Source: Pirellulaceae bacterium
Lineage (GTDB): Bacteria; Planctomycetota; Planctomycetia; Pirellulales; Pirellulaceae
DNA: 30,900 bases
Assembly: GCA_022448645.1 (NCBI GenBank)
Contig: JAKVBZ010000061.1
Span: 1-30,900 of the forward strand
Reading direction: 5' to 3'
In this document: positions 8,679 to 17,293 of the stretch, piece after piece
Layout: every line of letters begins with the position of its first letter
Position numbering within the stretch: the first letter of the stretch is position 1
Program-made: the position numbers and the translations under genes
Notes under the pieces: generated by a model
Told to the model about the DNA's origin: nothing
The model's database searches: none
Seen by the model: only the letters and a program-made list of their open reading frames with translations

Positions 8679-10151
8679 ATGCCTGACGCCAAAACCCATC
8701 AAGCCGCCTATCTGGGCGCCGATCTGAGTACCACCGCGCTGTCTGTCGGAGTCCGGAGTACCGAAAGCCATGAAGACTTCGTCGCCGTGGAGATGACGGG
8801 CGCTACACGCTGGCACAATCAGCCTGCATTCCATTTGGAACATTTGCCGGCCATGTTGGTAGCGGCGTTGGACCGACTACGCCAGCAAGGCTGGGAATTT
8901 GATCAGCCGGGCTGCCTGTCGTTTTCGGTGCGGCAACACGATATGGTCCTGTTGAACCAGCAGTTTGAACCGTTGATCCCGTCTCTCTCATGGGAGTGTC
9001 ACGTGGCTCAGCAAGAAGTTGCGGAACTCGAAAAATTAGGGATCGACCAGATTGTTGGACCGATCGCACCCCGGTTCGTCTTGCCGAAATTGTTGTGGAC
9101 GTTGCGTCAGCAAGCCGGTCTAGCAAACGAAATTCGACACGTCGCCACCACCGGTGATTTTATCGGAGCTCAATTGACGGGTACCTTGGTTTTGAGTGCC
9201 TCAGACGCCCTCAGCAATGCTTTATTGGACCAGTCCACGAAACAGGTCGCACGAGACTCGCTGGCCCTGGCTTCCCTAAATTCAGACTGGTTTCCAGATG
9301 TAGTCGCCAGTGGAAGTATACTCGGACAGGTCAGTACCTTTGATACATACAGCCCTCACTGGGATACCGTTCGGGAACAATTGCAGGGTTGGTCCGTCGC
9401 CGCGGCCTTAGGGGATAATCACGCCAGTGCCGTCGGATGCGGATTGGCCGACGCAGAAACGATCGTGATTTCTGGCGGAAGTAGCGGAACGATTGTTCGA
9501 GCATGCTCGGCTGCGGCTCCCTTAGCAGGCCATGCCAACTGCTTTGAATTCTACGACGATCGCCTACTCTTAATGATGTTGGCCGATTGTGCTATTTGGT
9601 ATAACCGATTCCTGGAAGAACGAATGGCCGGCAACGTCGACCATGCATCCCTCAATCAAGCTGCTTGTTGCGTGAATACTGATCGTCTTGTGCGCATTCG
9701 ACAGTACGAGGAAGCCGGTGGTTTTCGCGAAGAATACCCAAGCAACTTTGTTGATTTGAACCAAGCTGAGCAAGTCGCTAGTGTTCAGTTCTCAATCGCT
9801 ATGGAATTGTTGATTCGAGTCCAAGCGATGCTGGCCGAAGTTCAAGACACTGAGGCGAAAGTCAACCGTTTTGTTCTTACCGGAGGCCTATGTCAGTCAC
9901 CCTGGATTCGCTGGGTACTCCATACTGGACTCCAGCAACTTGTACCGTCGGTCAATGTGCGTGTGAGCGCACGCCAGGATAAACTTGCTTTTCAATCCGC
10001 CACGTACGGTGCCTTGGTCAATGCGATGGTACAAGGAGCGTATTTCAATTTGCCGGCAACGATCGATAATCTGTGTCCGCAACGGGCATGTGATGAGCCG
10101 TCTGGAGAAATGGCGACTGCTTTAGCCGAGCTGATTTCCACACAGTGGTGA
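8679..10151 (+). CDS. FGGY-family carbohydrate kinase, divergent
   Basis: 490 aa, the normal length for xylulokinase- and glycerol-kinase-like enzymes that phosphorylate sugars with ATP. Both actin-like halves are visible. The N-terminal phosphate loop is GADLSTTALSVGV (13-25). ALGDNHASAVGCG (243-255) holds the expected catalytic Asp246. SGGSSGTI (265-272) and FVLTGGLCQSPW (398-409) are ATP-side motifs near the C-terminus. The sugar-contact region normally reading WNDQR is WECHVAQQE (105-113) here, so substrate preference may differ from xylulose. No isomerase or sugar-specific regulator is adjacent. The next gene is a solute-binding lipoprotein, which fits sugar uptake and use. No Shine-Dalgarno site precedes the ATG. 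Confidence 0.82.
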   Translation: MPDAKTHQAAYLGADLSTTALSVGVRSTESHEDFVAVEMTGATRWHNQPAFHLEHLPAMLVAALDRLRQQGWEFDQPGCLSFSVRQHDMVLLNQQFEPLIPSLSWECHVAQQEVAELEKLGIDQIVGPIAPRFVLPKLLWTLRQQAGLANEIRHVATTGDFIGAQLTGTLVLSASDALSNALLDQSTKQVARDSLALASLNSDWFPDVVASGSILGQVSTFDTYSPHWDTVREQLQGWSVAAALGDNHASAVGCGLADAETIVISGGSSGTIVRACSAAAPLAGHANCFEFYDDRLLLMMLADCAIWYNRFLEERMAGNVDHASLNQAACCVNTDRLVRIRQYEEAGGFREEYPSNFVDLNQAEQVASVQFSIAMELLIRVQAMLAEVQDTEAKVNRFVLTGGLCQSPWIRWVLHTGLQQLVPSVNVRVSARQDKLAFQSATYGALVNAMVQGAYFNLPATIDNLCPQRACDEPSGEMATALAELISTQW

Positions 10152-10332
10152 ACATAATGTATTCAACGATAGACCGATGCCGGCACATCAGACTCAGTTT
10201 GGCATTTCATACTTGAGAAAAGGTAACGAATGTCGAATTAAGGTATGGGCGACCTGGCGAGAACGAGTTGCGTGACCGAGATCCCGCCTACAGAAAACGC
10301 AATTGACTTTCCACCTCCTCATCAGGCTCGAT

Positions 10333-11826
10333 ATGGCACACGATCACGAACTTCGCTCTCTCCACAAGATGGTCATCCTGTTGTGGGGAATGTGCTTTCT
10401 CACCGGCTGCCCACAACCCGTAGAATCCGTCCTGGAAGATTCCACCACGGAAGGAAACACTGATACCGAAAATGTCTCCGAGAACGTCAGTGTACTGGTG
10501 GTTAACGATGATCCGTTGGCTGCGGCTATAGAAAACCAATGGAATACTCGAGCCATTGGCACAGTGACGGTCGAGACAACGACTGCGGAACAGGTTGGCG
10601 CCCAGATCCGTTCAGGCAAATTGACTACGGATCTGATCGTTTATCCCTCTTATTTGCTTGGTGAATTGGTAGAGCATGGTGCCATCGTTCCTGTTCCTGA
10701 TCATGTGCAACAGGATTCACGGTTTGGATTGGCCGATTTGGTACCGATGTTACGTCTGCACGAAGCCAAGTGGGGATCGAAACTTTTTGCTTCGAGCTTC
10801 GGGTCACCATCGCTCGTCGTCTATTATCGTTCCGATCTTTTAGAGGCGTCTCAGTTGGACGTGCCAACGTCGTGGGAAGATTACGGGGAAGTGGCAGCTT
10901 CGTTGGCCACAGGTGACCTGCTTCGTCCCAATGTGTCGGACCATACCACCGTAGAATCCAAAGTTTATGCCATTGCGGAGCCGTTGGCGCCCGGTTGGGC
11001 TGGTCAAATGTTATTGGCTCGTGCCGCTGCCTATGTGAAACACAGAAATAACTATTCGGCCTTTTTTCATTACAGAACAATGGAACCACTCATCGATAGC
11101 CCGCCCTTCGTACGTGCCCTCGAAGAACTGGCCGCGGCGGCCAGATTGGCGCCACCTGATATTTTACAGATGACTCCGGCAGACGTACGTGCGCTTTTCG
11201 AAAAGGGAGGCTGTGCCTTGGCAATCACGTGGCCCAGCCATTCACCACATGCCGACGTTGACGAGGCTGCAGGACCATTGGTAATCGGTTTTGCAGAGCT
11301 GCCAGGCTCAGCAGATGTTTACCACATTCAAGATAAACAGTGGCAGCAGCGAGCTGATGGGGAAGAACCTCAGGTACCACTGCTGGGAGTGGCAGGTAGG
11401 TTGATTTCCATCACCTCTGTTTCCCGCCGTAGCCGATCTGCAGCAGGTGCATTGAGTTGGTTAACGAGCGAGGAACTGGGACCAACCATTTCACCACACA
11501 GTCAATATACAGGCATTTGCCGTATGACCCAGCTGTCTCAAACTGGCGACTGGTTTCCTGGATGGGTCAGTCCGGCTGCCACGAGGCAGTATTCGGATGT
11601 GATCGCTACCTCTCAAACTCGCGAAGCTTGGCTGTGTTCGGTGCGGATTCCAGGCCGAGACCGATACATGGCCGCTTTGGATCGAGCAGTGCACCAAACT
11701 GTCCAAGGTGAATCCTCTGCTACCAAGGCACTCCAAACTGCCGCTCGAGAGTGGCACGAGACTACTACCGAATTGGGAATCGAACAACAGTCAGCTGCTT
11801 ATCGGCATAGCATTGGTCTCGACTGA
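10333..11826 (+). CDS. Extracellular solute-binding lipoprotein (ABC sugar type)
   Basis: 497 aa from the ATG at 10333. A TTG at 10303 and an ATG at 10369 are alternatives. The N-terminus has a short charged region, a hydrophobic stretch and the lipobox FLTGC with Cys26, so the protein should be lipid-anchored. The body resembles group 1 extracellular binding proteins: an early strand VSVLVVNDDPLAAAIENQW, TDLIVYPSYLLGEL, LVVYYRSDLLEASQLDVPTSW (a hallmark stretch of these proteins) and an FEKGGCALAITWPSH region. No permease or ATPase gene lies in the window, so the transporter must be elsewhere, or the protein has a sensing or enzymatic role. It lies 181 bases after the FGGY kinase, and co-transcription is possible. 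Confidence 0.75.
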   Translation: MAHDHELRSLHKMVILLWGMCFLTGCPQPVESVLEDSTTEGNTDTENVSENVSVLVVNDDPLAAAIENQWNTRAIGTVTVETTTAEQVGAQIRSGKLTTDLIVYPSYLLGELVEHGAIVPVPDHVQQDSRFGLADLVPMLRLHEAKWGSKLFASSFGSPSLVVYYRSDLLEASQLDVPTSWEDYGEVAASLATGDLLRPNVSDHTTVESKVYAIAEPLAPGWAGQMLLARAAAYVKHRNNYSAFFHYRTMEPLIDSPPFVRALEELAAAARLAPPDILQMTPADVRALFEKGGCALAITWPSHSPHADVDEAAGPLVIGFAELPGSADVYHIQDKQWQQRADGEEPQVPLLGVAGRLISITSVSRRSRSAAGALSWLTSEELGPTISPHSQYTGICRMTQLSQTGDWFPGWVSPAATRQYSDVIATSQTREAWLCSVRIPGRDRYMAALDRAVHQTVQGESSATKALQTAAREWHETTTELGIEQQSAAYRHSIGLD

Positions 11827-12138
11827 GTGGCTTGAAATGTTGTTAAACAATGGGACGGTGCAGGGGAGGGCTACTCGACCCCTAATATCTCGTATCACCG
11901 ACCCGAGATCTCCCAAGTGGTGACCTACGTCGGTGTCGATACGTTTTGGGAAACCTGCTAATTCGATCCTGATAGGGTTCGTCATGGAGAGGTAGCGCCT
12001 GGGATCTGGAATTCATTCGTATTTTTCGACATCCCCTATATTTTGTGATAATGTGGACTCCAATTTCACTTGCGTTCGCAAGGAATGGGCGAGGGAAATG
12101 TGTCGGCTAAGTTAGCAGTCGCGGATTTGCACATGCGT

Positions 12139-12183
12139 CCCCCCTTCGGCTTGGGGGATTCTTCCGGATAGACCGGCTGAAAA
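12139..12183 (+). repeat. 45-bp hairpin-containing element, copy A
   Basis: CCCCCC-TTCGGCTT-GGGGG forms a C/G hairpin, followed by ATTCTTCC and then TAGAC and CTGAAAA. The reverse complement of 26282-26326 matches this segment at 39 of 45 positions with no gaps. The copy lies 313 bases after the solute-binding lipoprotein stop and 212 bases before the tRNA-Ala gene. It may be a small RNA, a leader element or a protein-binding DNA element. The match is seen directly; the role is unknown. Confidence 0.6.
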
Positions 12184-12330
12184 GTTAAATGAAGAGCCTC
12201 TTACCTACGAAGAACGCCGAAAGACGTCGGTGAATGGTGAAAGAAAAAACGACGGGCGTAGAGAAGATCACCTTGATGACGAACTTTTTGTACCGCGCGA
12301 TGATTGTTTAACGACTTACATTGACGTTTT

Positions 12331-12361
12331 TTGGACTTTTTTGAACCTCGCTGGATATAGT
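12331..12361 (+). promoter_or_regulatory. Possible tRNA promoter
   Basis: TTGGAC (12331-12336) and TATAGT (12356-12361) resemble sigma-70 -35 and -10 boxes, but the spacing of 19 is long. They lie 34 bases before the tRNA-Ala gene. This is a weak call. Confidence 0.3.
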
Positions 12362-12395
12362 CAATCTAAACAAACTGTTGTAAGATAACCGTTAT

Positions 12396-12468
12396 GGGGC
12401 GGTAGCTCAGTTGGGAGAGCGCAGCGTTCGCAATGCTGAGGTCGAGGGTTCAACTCCCTTCCGCTCCA
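12396..12468 (+). tRNA. tRNA-Ala (anticodon CGC)
   Basis: A 73-base cloverleaf. The acceptor arm GGGGCGG pairs with CCGCTCC (12461-12467) and includes the G3-U70 wobble that identifies alanine tRNAs. The D arm is GCTC..GAGC. The anticodon stem CAGCG/TGCTG carries the loop TTCGCAA with anticodon CGC, which reads GCG codons. The T arm contains GGTTCAA. The discriminator base is A, and the CCA tail is not encoded. No integrase or duplicated tRNA end was found next to it. Confidence 0.95.
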
Positions 12469-13376
12469 CTTTCTTTAGATCTGGCCGAATGAAGCGTTTC
12501 TGATACTTTGCCTTTCCCTCGTTTCTTGGCCCATGCGGTGCGTTAGCACCAGCCTCTGCCAGATTCTCCTTGGTGACGCGTTTTGGATGGTGAACACGTT
12601 TCGTCAGGAGAACGGTGCATCTAGGTGACGCTGGTCAGCCATGGTTGGAGAGAGCTGGCATCCTGGCTCCAGATGGCTTTTAGGCACCCGCTGCACCTGG
12701 TCGGACGAAAAGCTCGTGCAGGTAGTGTGCCCGTTAACTTGTGGTACCCGGTTGATATTGAGGCTTTTCAATAGTGCCTGGCAAATGGTCGCTTTGCTAA
12801 GTGAATCATCAGTCCGGTCTTGGCTGGTATTTGTTCAATCTGTTGCGCGACGAGATAAATTTTCACATCTCGCTCGGCAGTGCTTGCTCATTCTCGCAGC
12901 TGGTGCGACAGGTTGCCCCCGTTCTTTTTCCAGACAAAAAGCCTCAGGAACGGTGCATCCCCCATACAAACCGCGGATCTGGCAGCAGAACCCTGGCATT
13001 CTGTCCACGTTTGAGGCCCGTTCGAACGCAAAAAAACCTTTTTGGGGTTGCGCAGGATCAGCGTCGTGCATCCGTAGTAAATGTTAAACCACCGGCACTC
13101 ATTAACCTCAAATGTTACGTGATAGCTTCACTCTACACTTTTCGGGGTGCCAGATGACTGTCGTGGAAAACGCCCACCTCCATCTCAAATACAAGGCTGT
13201 TTCGGAAACAAAATGTCACAAGTCAGGCTGTGATTTTCAAAAGTCTGTGTGTGGAAAGGCCGCTGCGCGATGAGTGCAACAAAACCTCATAAACCGCCTA
13301 TTGTTCCACCTTTTGATGTCACCAAGCTTGGTAAGCGTTAGGACTTTTTCAACTCTCACCCCCAGGAACCCTAGTT
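12469..13376. other. Gene-poor tract after the tRNA
   Basis: 908 bases with two overlapping plus-strand open frames (12641-13087 and 12801-13157) that have no recognisable domain or ribosome site and unusual composition, so they are not called. A short imperfect repeat (TCAGG-AACGGTGCATC type) occurs near 12604 and 12943. The tract could be a decayed insertion next to the tRNA, but no integrase remnant or attachment site was seen. Confidence 0.4.
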
Positions 13377-14099
13377 ATGAAAATCCCATTTGTACTCCCC
13401 GCGCTTCTCGTTGGTATGTTTGTGTCGCTGATTGCAGCCCCGACCTTTGCAGTCCCTGTCCGTGTCAAATCCGAAAATTGGGACACGTGTGACTATTTAT
13501 TTGTCCCCGAGGCATCTGATGAATTGGGCATTGGGGCTTCTTCGACAACACCGGGCATGATCGGGCCTTTCCCGGCGGACGAAGAAATTTCGGCGCGAAG
13601 CTTCGAAGAACACTTTCCCGTTTGCCAACAATATAATGACCCGGACATGTTAGATTCGTTTGTGGAAATTACTAACCTCACAGTCCCAAAACGTTCTTTC
13701 AAATCGCTATGGTATGTGGGCAACCCCAATACTCATCTCAGTAACGTCGATGGGGTGGTCTATCAAGTTGGACATGAAGATCTCGGTTATGGCAAAGCGT
13801 TTCGCATCGACCGAGAAGGAATGAACAAACCCTTGCTGTCGGAAAGTATTAACTCGAACGGTATTTTTGAGCCGGGTGAAACGTGGTCTTTTGTCATTCA
13901 GGACTTCGTTTCCGGTGGCCCGGGCAGCAGCGCAGCCCACTTGGCGTCGATAGGAGTAGCTGGTGGTTCTCTGGTGGGATTGGGAACCTATTCGTCGGGC
14001 AGCATCATTGGGGTGCCGGTTCCCGAACCGACTTGCTTGGGACTCATGTTTTTGGGAATGGCTGGTTCGGTGCTGGTGTGCCGTCGCAGCAAGAAGTGA
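13377..14099 (+). CDS. Secreted PEP-CTERM protein
   Basis: 240 aa. AGGA lies 9 bases before the ATG. A classic signal peptide (MKIPFVLPALLVGMFVSLIA, cleavage near TFA-VPV) is at the start. The C-terminus has the exosortase sorting signal: VPEP near residue 215, a hydrophobic helix (LGLMFLGMAGSVLV) and a short basic tail (CRRSKK). Proteins of this type are exported and processed by an exosortase, then released or anchored in extracellular polymer. The central region (for example SLWYVGNPNTHLSNVDG and GIFEPGETWSFVIQDF) is beta-rich and otherwise unrecognised. The gene stands alone; no exosortase is in the window. Confidence 0.9.
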   Translation: MKIPFVLPALLVGMFVSLIAAPTFAVPVRVKSENWDTCDYLFVPEASDELGIGASSTTPGMIGPFPADEEISARSFEEHFPVCQQYNDPDMLDSFVEITNLTVPKRSFKSLWYVGNPNTHLSNVDGVVYQVGHEDLGYGKAFRIDREGMNKPLLSESINSNGIFEPGETWSFVIQDFVSGGPGSSAAHLASIGVAGGSLVGLGTYSSGSIIGVPVPEPTCLGLMFLGMAGSVLVCRRSKK

Positions 14100-14917
14100 T
14101 TTGACTGACGTTTCCAACACCACTTATGTACGTGGATTGAGCTTCGAACGGGTCTTTATCGAATTGTTCAAAGCCGACTCAAGTTCCATGTCAAAGTACA
14201 ACAACAGATGCAAGGTGCATTCCACAGACTAGCTGGCTTCGACACGCCAGATACGGGCGAACTTGCCAGTTTCTGATAGGCAACGGTACTATCCCGCGCT
14301 TAGCCGGAGATAGCCCGCGAGCGTCTGTGGAAAGAGACTAAAACCGAAAACACACTTTGCATCATTGTTGACTGTTCCGATTTCGGAGACAGAAACACAT
14401 TTTGTGGCGCAGCAGGGGACATATACCTTATACGGGAGATTCATTTCGATGTTTTTCAAGGCCACCCGGGGTACAACCTGGGTGGCCTTGTTATCGTGAG
14501 ATGACGAGCGAAGTGTCTACTTCTTTCACATGCTTGAAGAAATCAGCACGAAGCTGACAGGGATCTCCTAGACGACAATCTGAACGGTGACTTGAATCTA
14601 CGACTGTCCGTCGGCCGCAAGATTCAATGACGTGATGATCGCCGCTACAAAGAATGGCACAAAGAAGTGTTTCCTGGCCTGGAGGTATGAGATGGCGTAC
14701 GGATGATCTGCCGAGTGCACGTTGTCGAAATGGAAAGGAAGCCAAGCATACGTAGGACTTTTGTAGAGGGAGCAGTATGGCGAACACCGGTCTTGTCAGT
14801 ATCCGAACCGTTTTGTGTCCATAAAACAAATGGTGTCAGTCGTTTTAACGAATCCCGAAAACGATTTCGATTCGGACACTAGAAGTTAGGGGGAATGAGA
14901 GTACGATATCGATAGAC
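14100..14917. other. Intergenic region with a strong hairpin
   Basis: 818 bases between the PEP-CTERM gene and the interrupted esterase. A minus-strand frame at 14491-14829 (112 codons, ending just before the hairpin at 14458-14489) has a partly protein-like C-terminal half but no recognisable family and no clear ribosome site, so it is only a weak candidate gene. The rest shows nothing. Confidence 0.4.
14458..14489. terminator. Ten-bp perfect hairpin, possible terminator
   Basis: AAGGCCACCC (14458-14467) pairs exactly with GGGTGGCCTT (14480-14489) around a 12-base loop. Neither side has a downstream T-run in the right place. It is 359 bases after the PEP-CTERM stop on the plus strand and directly beyond the end of the weak minus-strand frame. 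It is probably a transcription end or processing structure. Confidence 0.45.
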
Positions 14918-15145
14918 ATGCCACTACCTAACACGAGACACGTCGTCACAATTCTCGTTCTGCTATACCAGTGCGAATGCCTGCTGCACGCACAGCCACT
15001 CGGACTTCCGGATCGCAGTCAGCCCGGGGACCGGCTGATTCAAGCGTATTTGGCTCGACATGCGGAGAGGGTCCATGCAAAGTTTGCTGACGACGTTACA
15101 TCGCTCGAAGTTTGGCAAGAGAAACGCCTGGGATATCGCCAATAG
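14918..15145 (+). pseudogene. N-terminal part of the acetylxylan-esterase-like gene, before an in-frame TAG
   Basis: This 75-codon frame starts at the ATG at 14918 with a signal-peptide-like N-terminus (RHVVTILVLLYQCECLLHA) and ends in EVWQEKRLGYRQ, then TAG at 15143-15145. The same reading frame continues directly (FFHMLGLWPLPERTPL) into the hydrolase body. The expected family order is signal peptide, a helical segment with WQ..R, then MLGLWPLP. So this fragment and the body at 15155 look like one 664-codon gene with a single nonsense codon, with no frameshift. TAG also ends the HNH and dehydrogenase genes here, so it is a normal stop in this genome. Confidence 0.7.
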
Positions 15146-15154
15146 TTCTTCCAC

Positions 15155-16909
15155 ATGCTAGGGCTCTGGCCCCTGCCAGAAAGAACTCCTTTGCAGGCCA
15201 CCACTACCGGAAGCCTGCAGGGAGATGGCTACGTCGTCGACATGGTCCATTACCAAAGTCGACCTCAGCTATATGTCACTGGCAATCTTTATCGGCCCGC
15301 CCAAGTCGATCCCGGTGATCAACTCCCGGCCATCCTGTACGTCTGCGGACACGCTGAAAGGGGCCGAAATGGAAACAAGACGGCGTATCAATCTCACGGC
15401 ATCTGGTTTGCTCGACACGGCTACATCTGCCTGACTGTGGATTCTTTACAACTCGGTGAGATTGCTGCGATTCACCACGGCACGTACCGAGAGCAACGCT
15501 GGTGGTGGCATGCCCGAGGATATACGTCTGCTGGAGTCGAATGCTGGAACGGAGTCCGCGGGATCGACTATCTGTTGAATCGTGCCGATGTGGATCCCAA
15601 CCGGATTGCAGTCACGGGCATCAGTGGAGGCGGTGCAGCGACATTTTGGATTGCCGCTGCTGACGAAAGAATCGACGTGGCGGTCCCTGTCAGCGGTATG
15701 GCTGACCTGCCCTCCTATGTCCCGAATCGGGTCATCAACGGTCACTGCGATTGCATGTTCTTTTACAACACGTATGAGTGGCCGTGGGTACGGATCGCTG
15801 GTTTGATCGCTCCACGGCCCATGTTGTTCGTGAACAGTGATCAGGACGATATCTTTCCAATGGATGCTAATGACCGCGTGGCAAATCGCTTAGAAAGAAT
15901 CTATAGCCTATATGGAGCTGGTGATGCCGTAGACAGTGTTGTCAGTATTGGTGGTCACGCTTATCGATCCGACATTCGCCAGGCAGTGTTTCGCTTTTTG
16001 AATCGTCATTTGAAAAACGACCCCAGGCCGGTCACGGACAGCGAAGTGGACCTGGTAACTGGCTCTCGGGACTCACCCGTGCATCCCATTGATCCAGAAG
16101 CGTTGCGTGTGTTTCCTGCCGACGAAGATATTCCGTCCGACCAGCTGAATACACAAATTGACCGTCACTTTGTAGGTGCGACTCGGCCCCCAGCACCTCG
16201 GGCCGGAGAATTCTTAGGTTGGAAGAAGGCAGTATTAGCACAGCTACGTGAAGTGAGTCTGTGCGTTCTGCCTGAACGAATTCCTGTGGCCCAGGTGGTG
16301 GGTTTGTCCGGCCCGTTGACCGAACTCGAAACGGAACCGGGAATCCGTATTCAGTTGAGGATGAAAGGGGAGTTGGATTCTGTCGGCAGGACAAAGCGTG
16401 TGCTGTTATTCGTGACCGACCCTGATTCAATCAATACGACTCCAAAGTGGCTGCAGCGAATGCGTCGCGAAGGCGACCGGACTTTTTTTTGTGATGTTCG
16501 AGGTGTAGGCGGGACCCGATGGACGGTCCGAAACCCTCCCAACTACGTGGCAAGGTCTCATGTTCTCTTAGGACGCACGGTAGATGTGGGGCGTATCTGG
16601 GATGTGGTTGCGGCCGCACGTTATTTGCGCGCAGAAATCAAAGTACCCGTCCACGTGGTCGGCAAAGGTCGTTGGGGCATGATTGGTGCTTACGCTGCGG
16701 TCCTAGAATCGGACATTGACGGAGTGGTGGTTGAGCATCCACCGCTAACCCACATGGATCAAGAGGCTCCGCAGTTACTCAATGTGATGCGCGTCTGCGA
16801 CATTCCCGACGTGCTTGGCATGCTGGCTCCCAAACCTTTGATATTGCAGGGGAAGCATGCGGATGCCGTTGGTAAGGTGTACGAAAGGGCCATGGTGGGG
16901 AGCCGTTAA
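15155..16909 (+). CDS. Acetylxylan-esterase-like alpha/beta hydrolase (body of the interrupted gene)
   Basis: 584 codons from an internal ATG; no ribosome site precedes it. The first domain is an acetylxylan-esterase-like alpha/beta hydrolase. VTGISGGGAATFW carries the nucleophile elbow with Ser157. NSDQDDIFPMD (227-237) carries the likely Asp and SIGGHAYR (264-271) the likely His268. Such enzymes usually remove acetyl or other ester groups from plant or algal polysaccharides outside the cytoplasm. The C-terminal third looks like a second alpha/beta fold, but its elbow reads GKGRWG, with the Ser lost, so it is probably inactive. Without the upstream 75-codon part this piece has no signal peptide. 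The gene is functional only with TAG read-through or if the stop is an error; otherwise it is a recent pseudogene. Confidence 0.8.
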   Translation: MLGLWPLPERTPLQATTTGSLQGDGYVVDMVHYQSRPQLYVTGNLYRPAQVDPGDQLPAILYVCGHAERGRNGNKTAYQSHGIWFARHGYICLTVDSLQLGEIAAIHHGTYREQRWWWHARGYTSAGVECWNGVRGIDYLLNRADVDPNRIAVTGISGGGAATFWIAAADERIDVAVPVSGMADLPSYVPNRVINGHCDCMFFYNTYEWPWVRIAGLIAPRPMLFVNSDQDDIFPMDANDRVANRLERIYSLYGAGDAVDSVVSIGGHAYRSDIRQAVFRFLNRHLKNDPRPVTDSEVDLVTGSRDSPVHPIDPEALRVFPADEDIPSDQLNTQIDRHFVGATRPPAPRAGEFLGWKKAVLAQLREVSLCVLPERIPVAQVVGLSGPLTELETEPGIRIQLRMKGELDSVGRTKRVLLFVTDPDSINTTPKWLQRMRREGDRTFFCDVRGVGGTRWTVRNPPNYVARSHVLLGRTVDVGRIWDVVAAARYLRAEIKVPVHVVGKGRWGMIGAYAAVLESDIDGVVVEHPPLTHMDQEAPQLLNVMRVCDIPDVLGMLAPKPLILQGKHADAVGKVYERAMVGSR

Positions 16910-17293
16910 TGCTGCTTGGTGAGTAGCAGCTCGTGTAGTTCCGGCGCTGAACTACGCAATCTGGGTGCGGCTTACTGGATCAGCATCAAGGTAAATTTGG
17001 CGATGCCGCCGTCAGTAATCTGAGCCAGGCTTTCGATCACGCTTATCGGAGTGTAAAGCTAAATAGCGTATACTGATCCGTTTGCCATGAGAAAAGCGAG
17101 CACCTCAGGATGCCAGCTCCCAATGGTGGGGACACCTTTAACCATGCCGCTGTGATCAATGGTTTCACAGGTTTTCTTCCTGTTCGAACGACGCTCATTC
17201 GAAATACCCTCCCCAAAAAATACTGCAATGATTTGCAGGTCATCTGATCCCATGGATTCACAAAAGGCGGCAGGTCCGGTATGACTGTTGCTT
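16910..17293. other. Intergenic region
   Basis: It holds the hairpins at 16911-16955. On the minus strand, a 51-codon frame (17043-17198) starts at an ATG with GGGGAGGG 8 bases upstream, a strong ribosome site, but has no recognisable sequence (ends in FSFTLR). It is possibly a small protein and possibly chance. Nothing else was seen. Confidence 0.35.
16911..16955 (+). terminator. Two tandem hairpins after the esterase gene
   Basis: GCTGCT/AGCAGC (16911-16930) starts right after the TAA. GTAGTTC (16935-16941) pairs perfectly with GAACTAC (16949-16955). No T-run follows. They probably end or protect the 3' end of the transcript. Confidence 0.4.

Larger units (their letters stand above)
11827..12395. 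other. Intergenic region before the tRNA gene
   Basis: 569 bases with no convincing gene. It holds a short palindrome, CTTGCG-TT-CGCAAG, at 12069-12082, copy A of a duplicated hairpin element (12139-12183) and a possible tRNA promoter near 12331-12361. Confidence 0.5.

Noticed and set aside
12139..12183. Reading the 45-bp element as an ordinary intrinsic terminator
   Set aside because: Copy A lies over 300 bases after the nearest stop, no T-run follows the G-run, and sequence conservation extends well past the hairpin.
12641..13157. 148- and 118-codon frames after the tRNA
   Set aside because: No domain, no ribosome site and residue composition unlike the real genes. A tRNA-linked island was considered, but no integrase or repeated tRNA end was found.
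14491..14829. 112-codon minus-strand frame
   Set aside because: It ends neatly before a hairpin and has a partly protein-like C-terminus, but there is no family and no ribosome site. Mentioned in the intergenic entry only.
14918..16909. Reassignment of TAG to an amino acid in this genome
   Set aside because: Several intact genes in the window, such as the HNH and isocitrate dehydrogenase genes, end in TAG at the expected family length.
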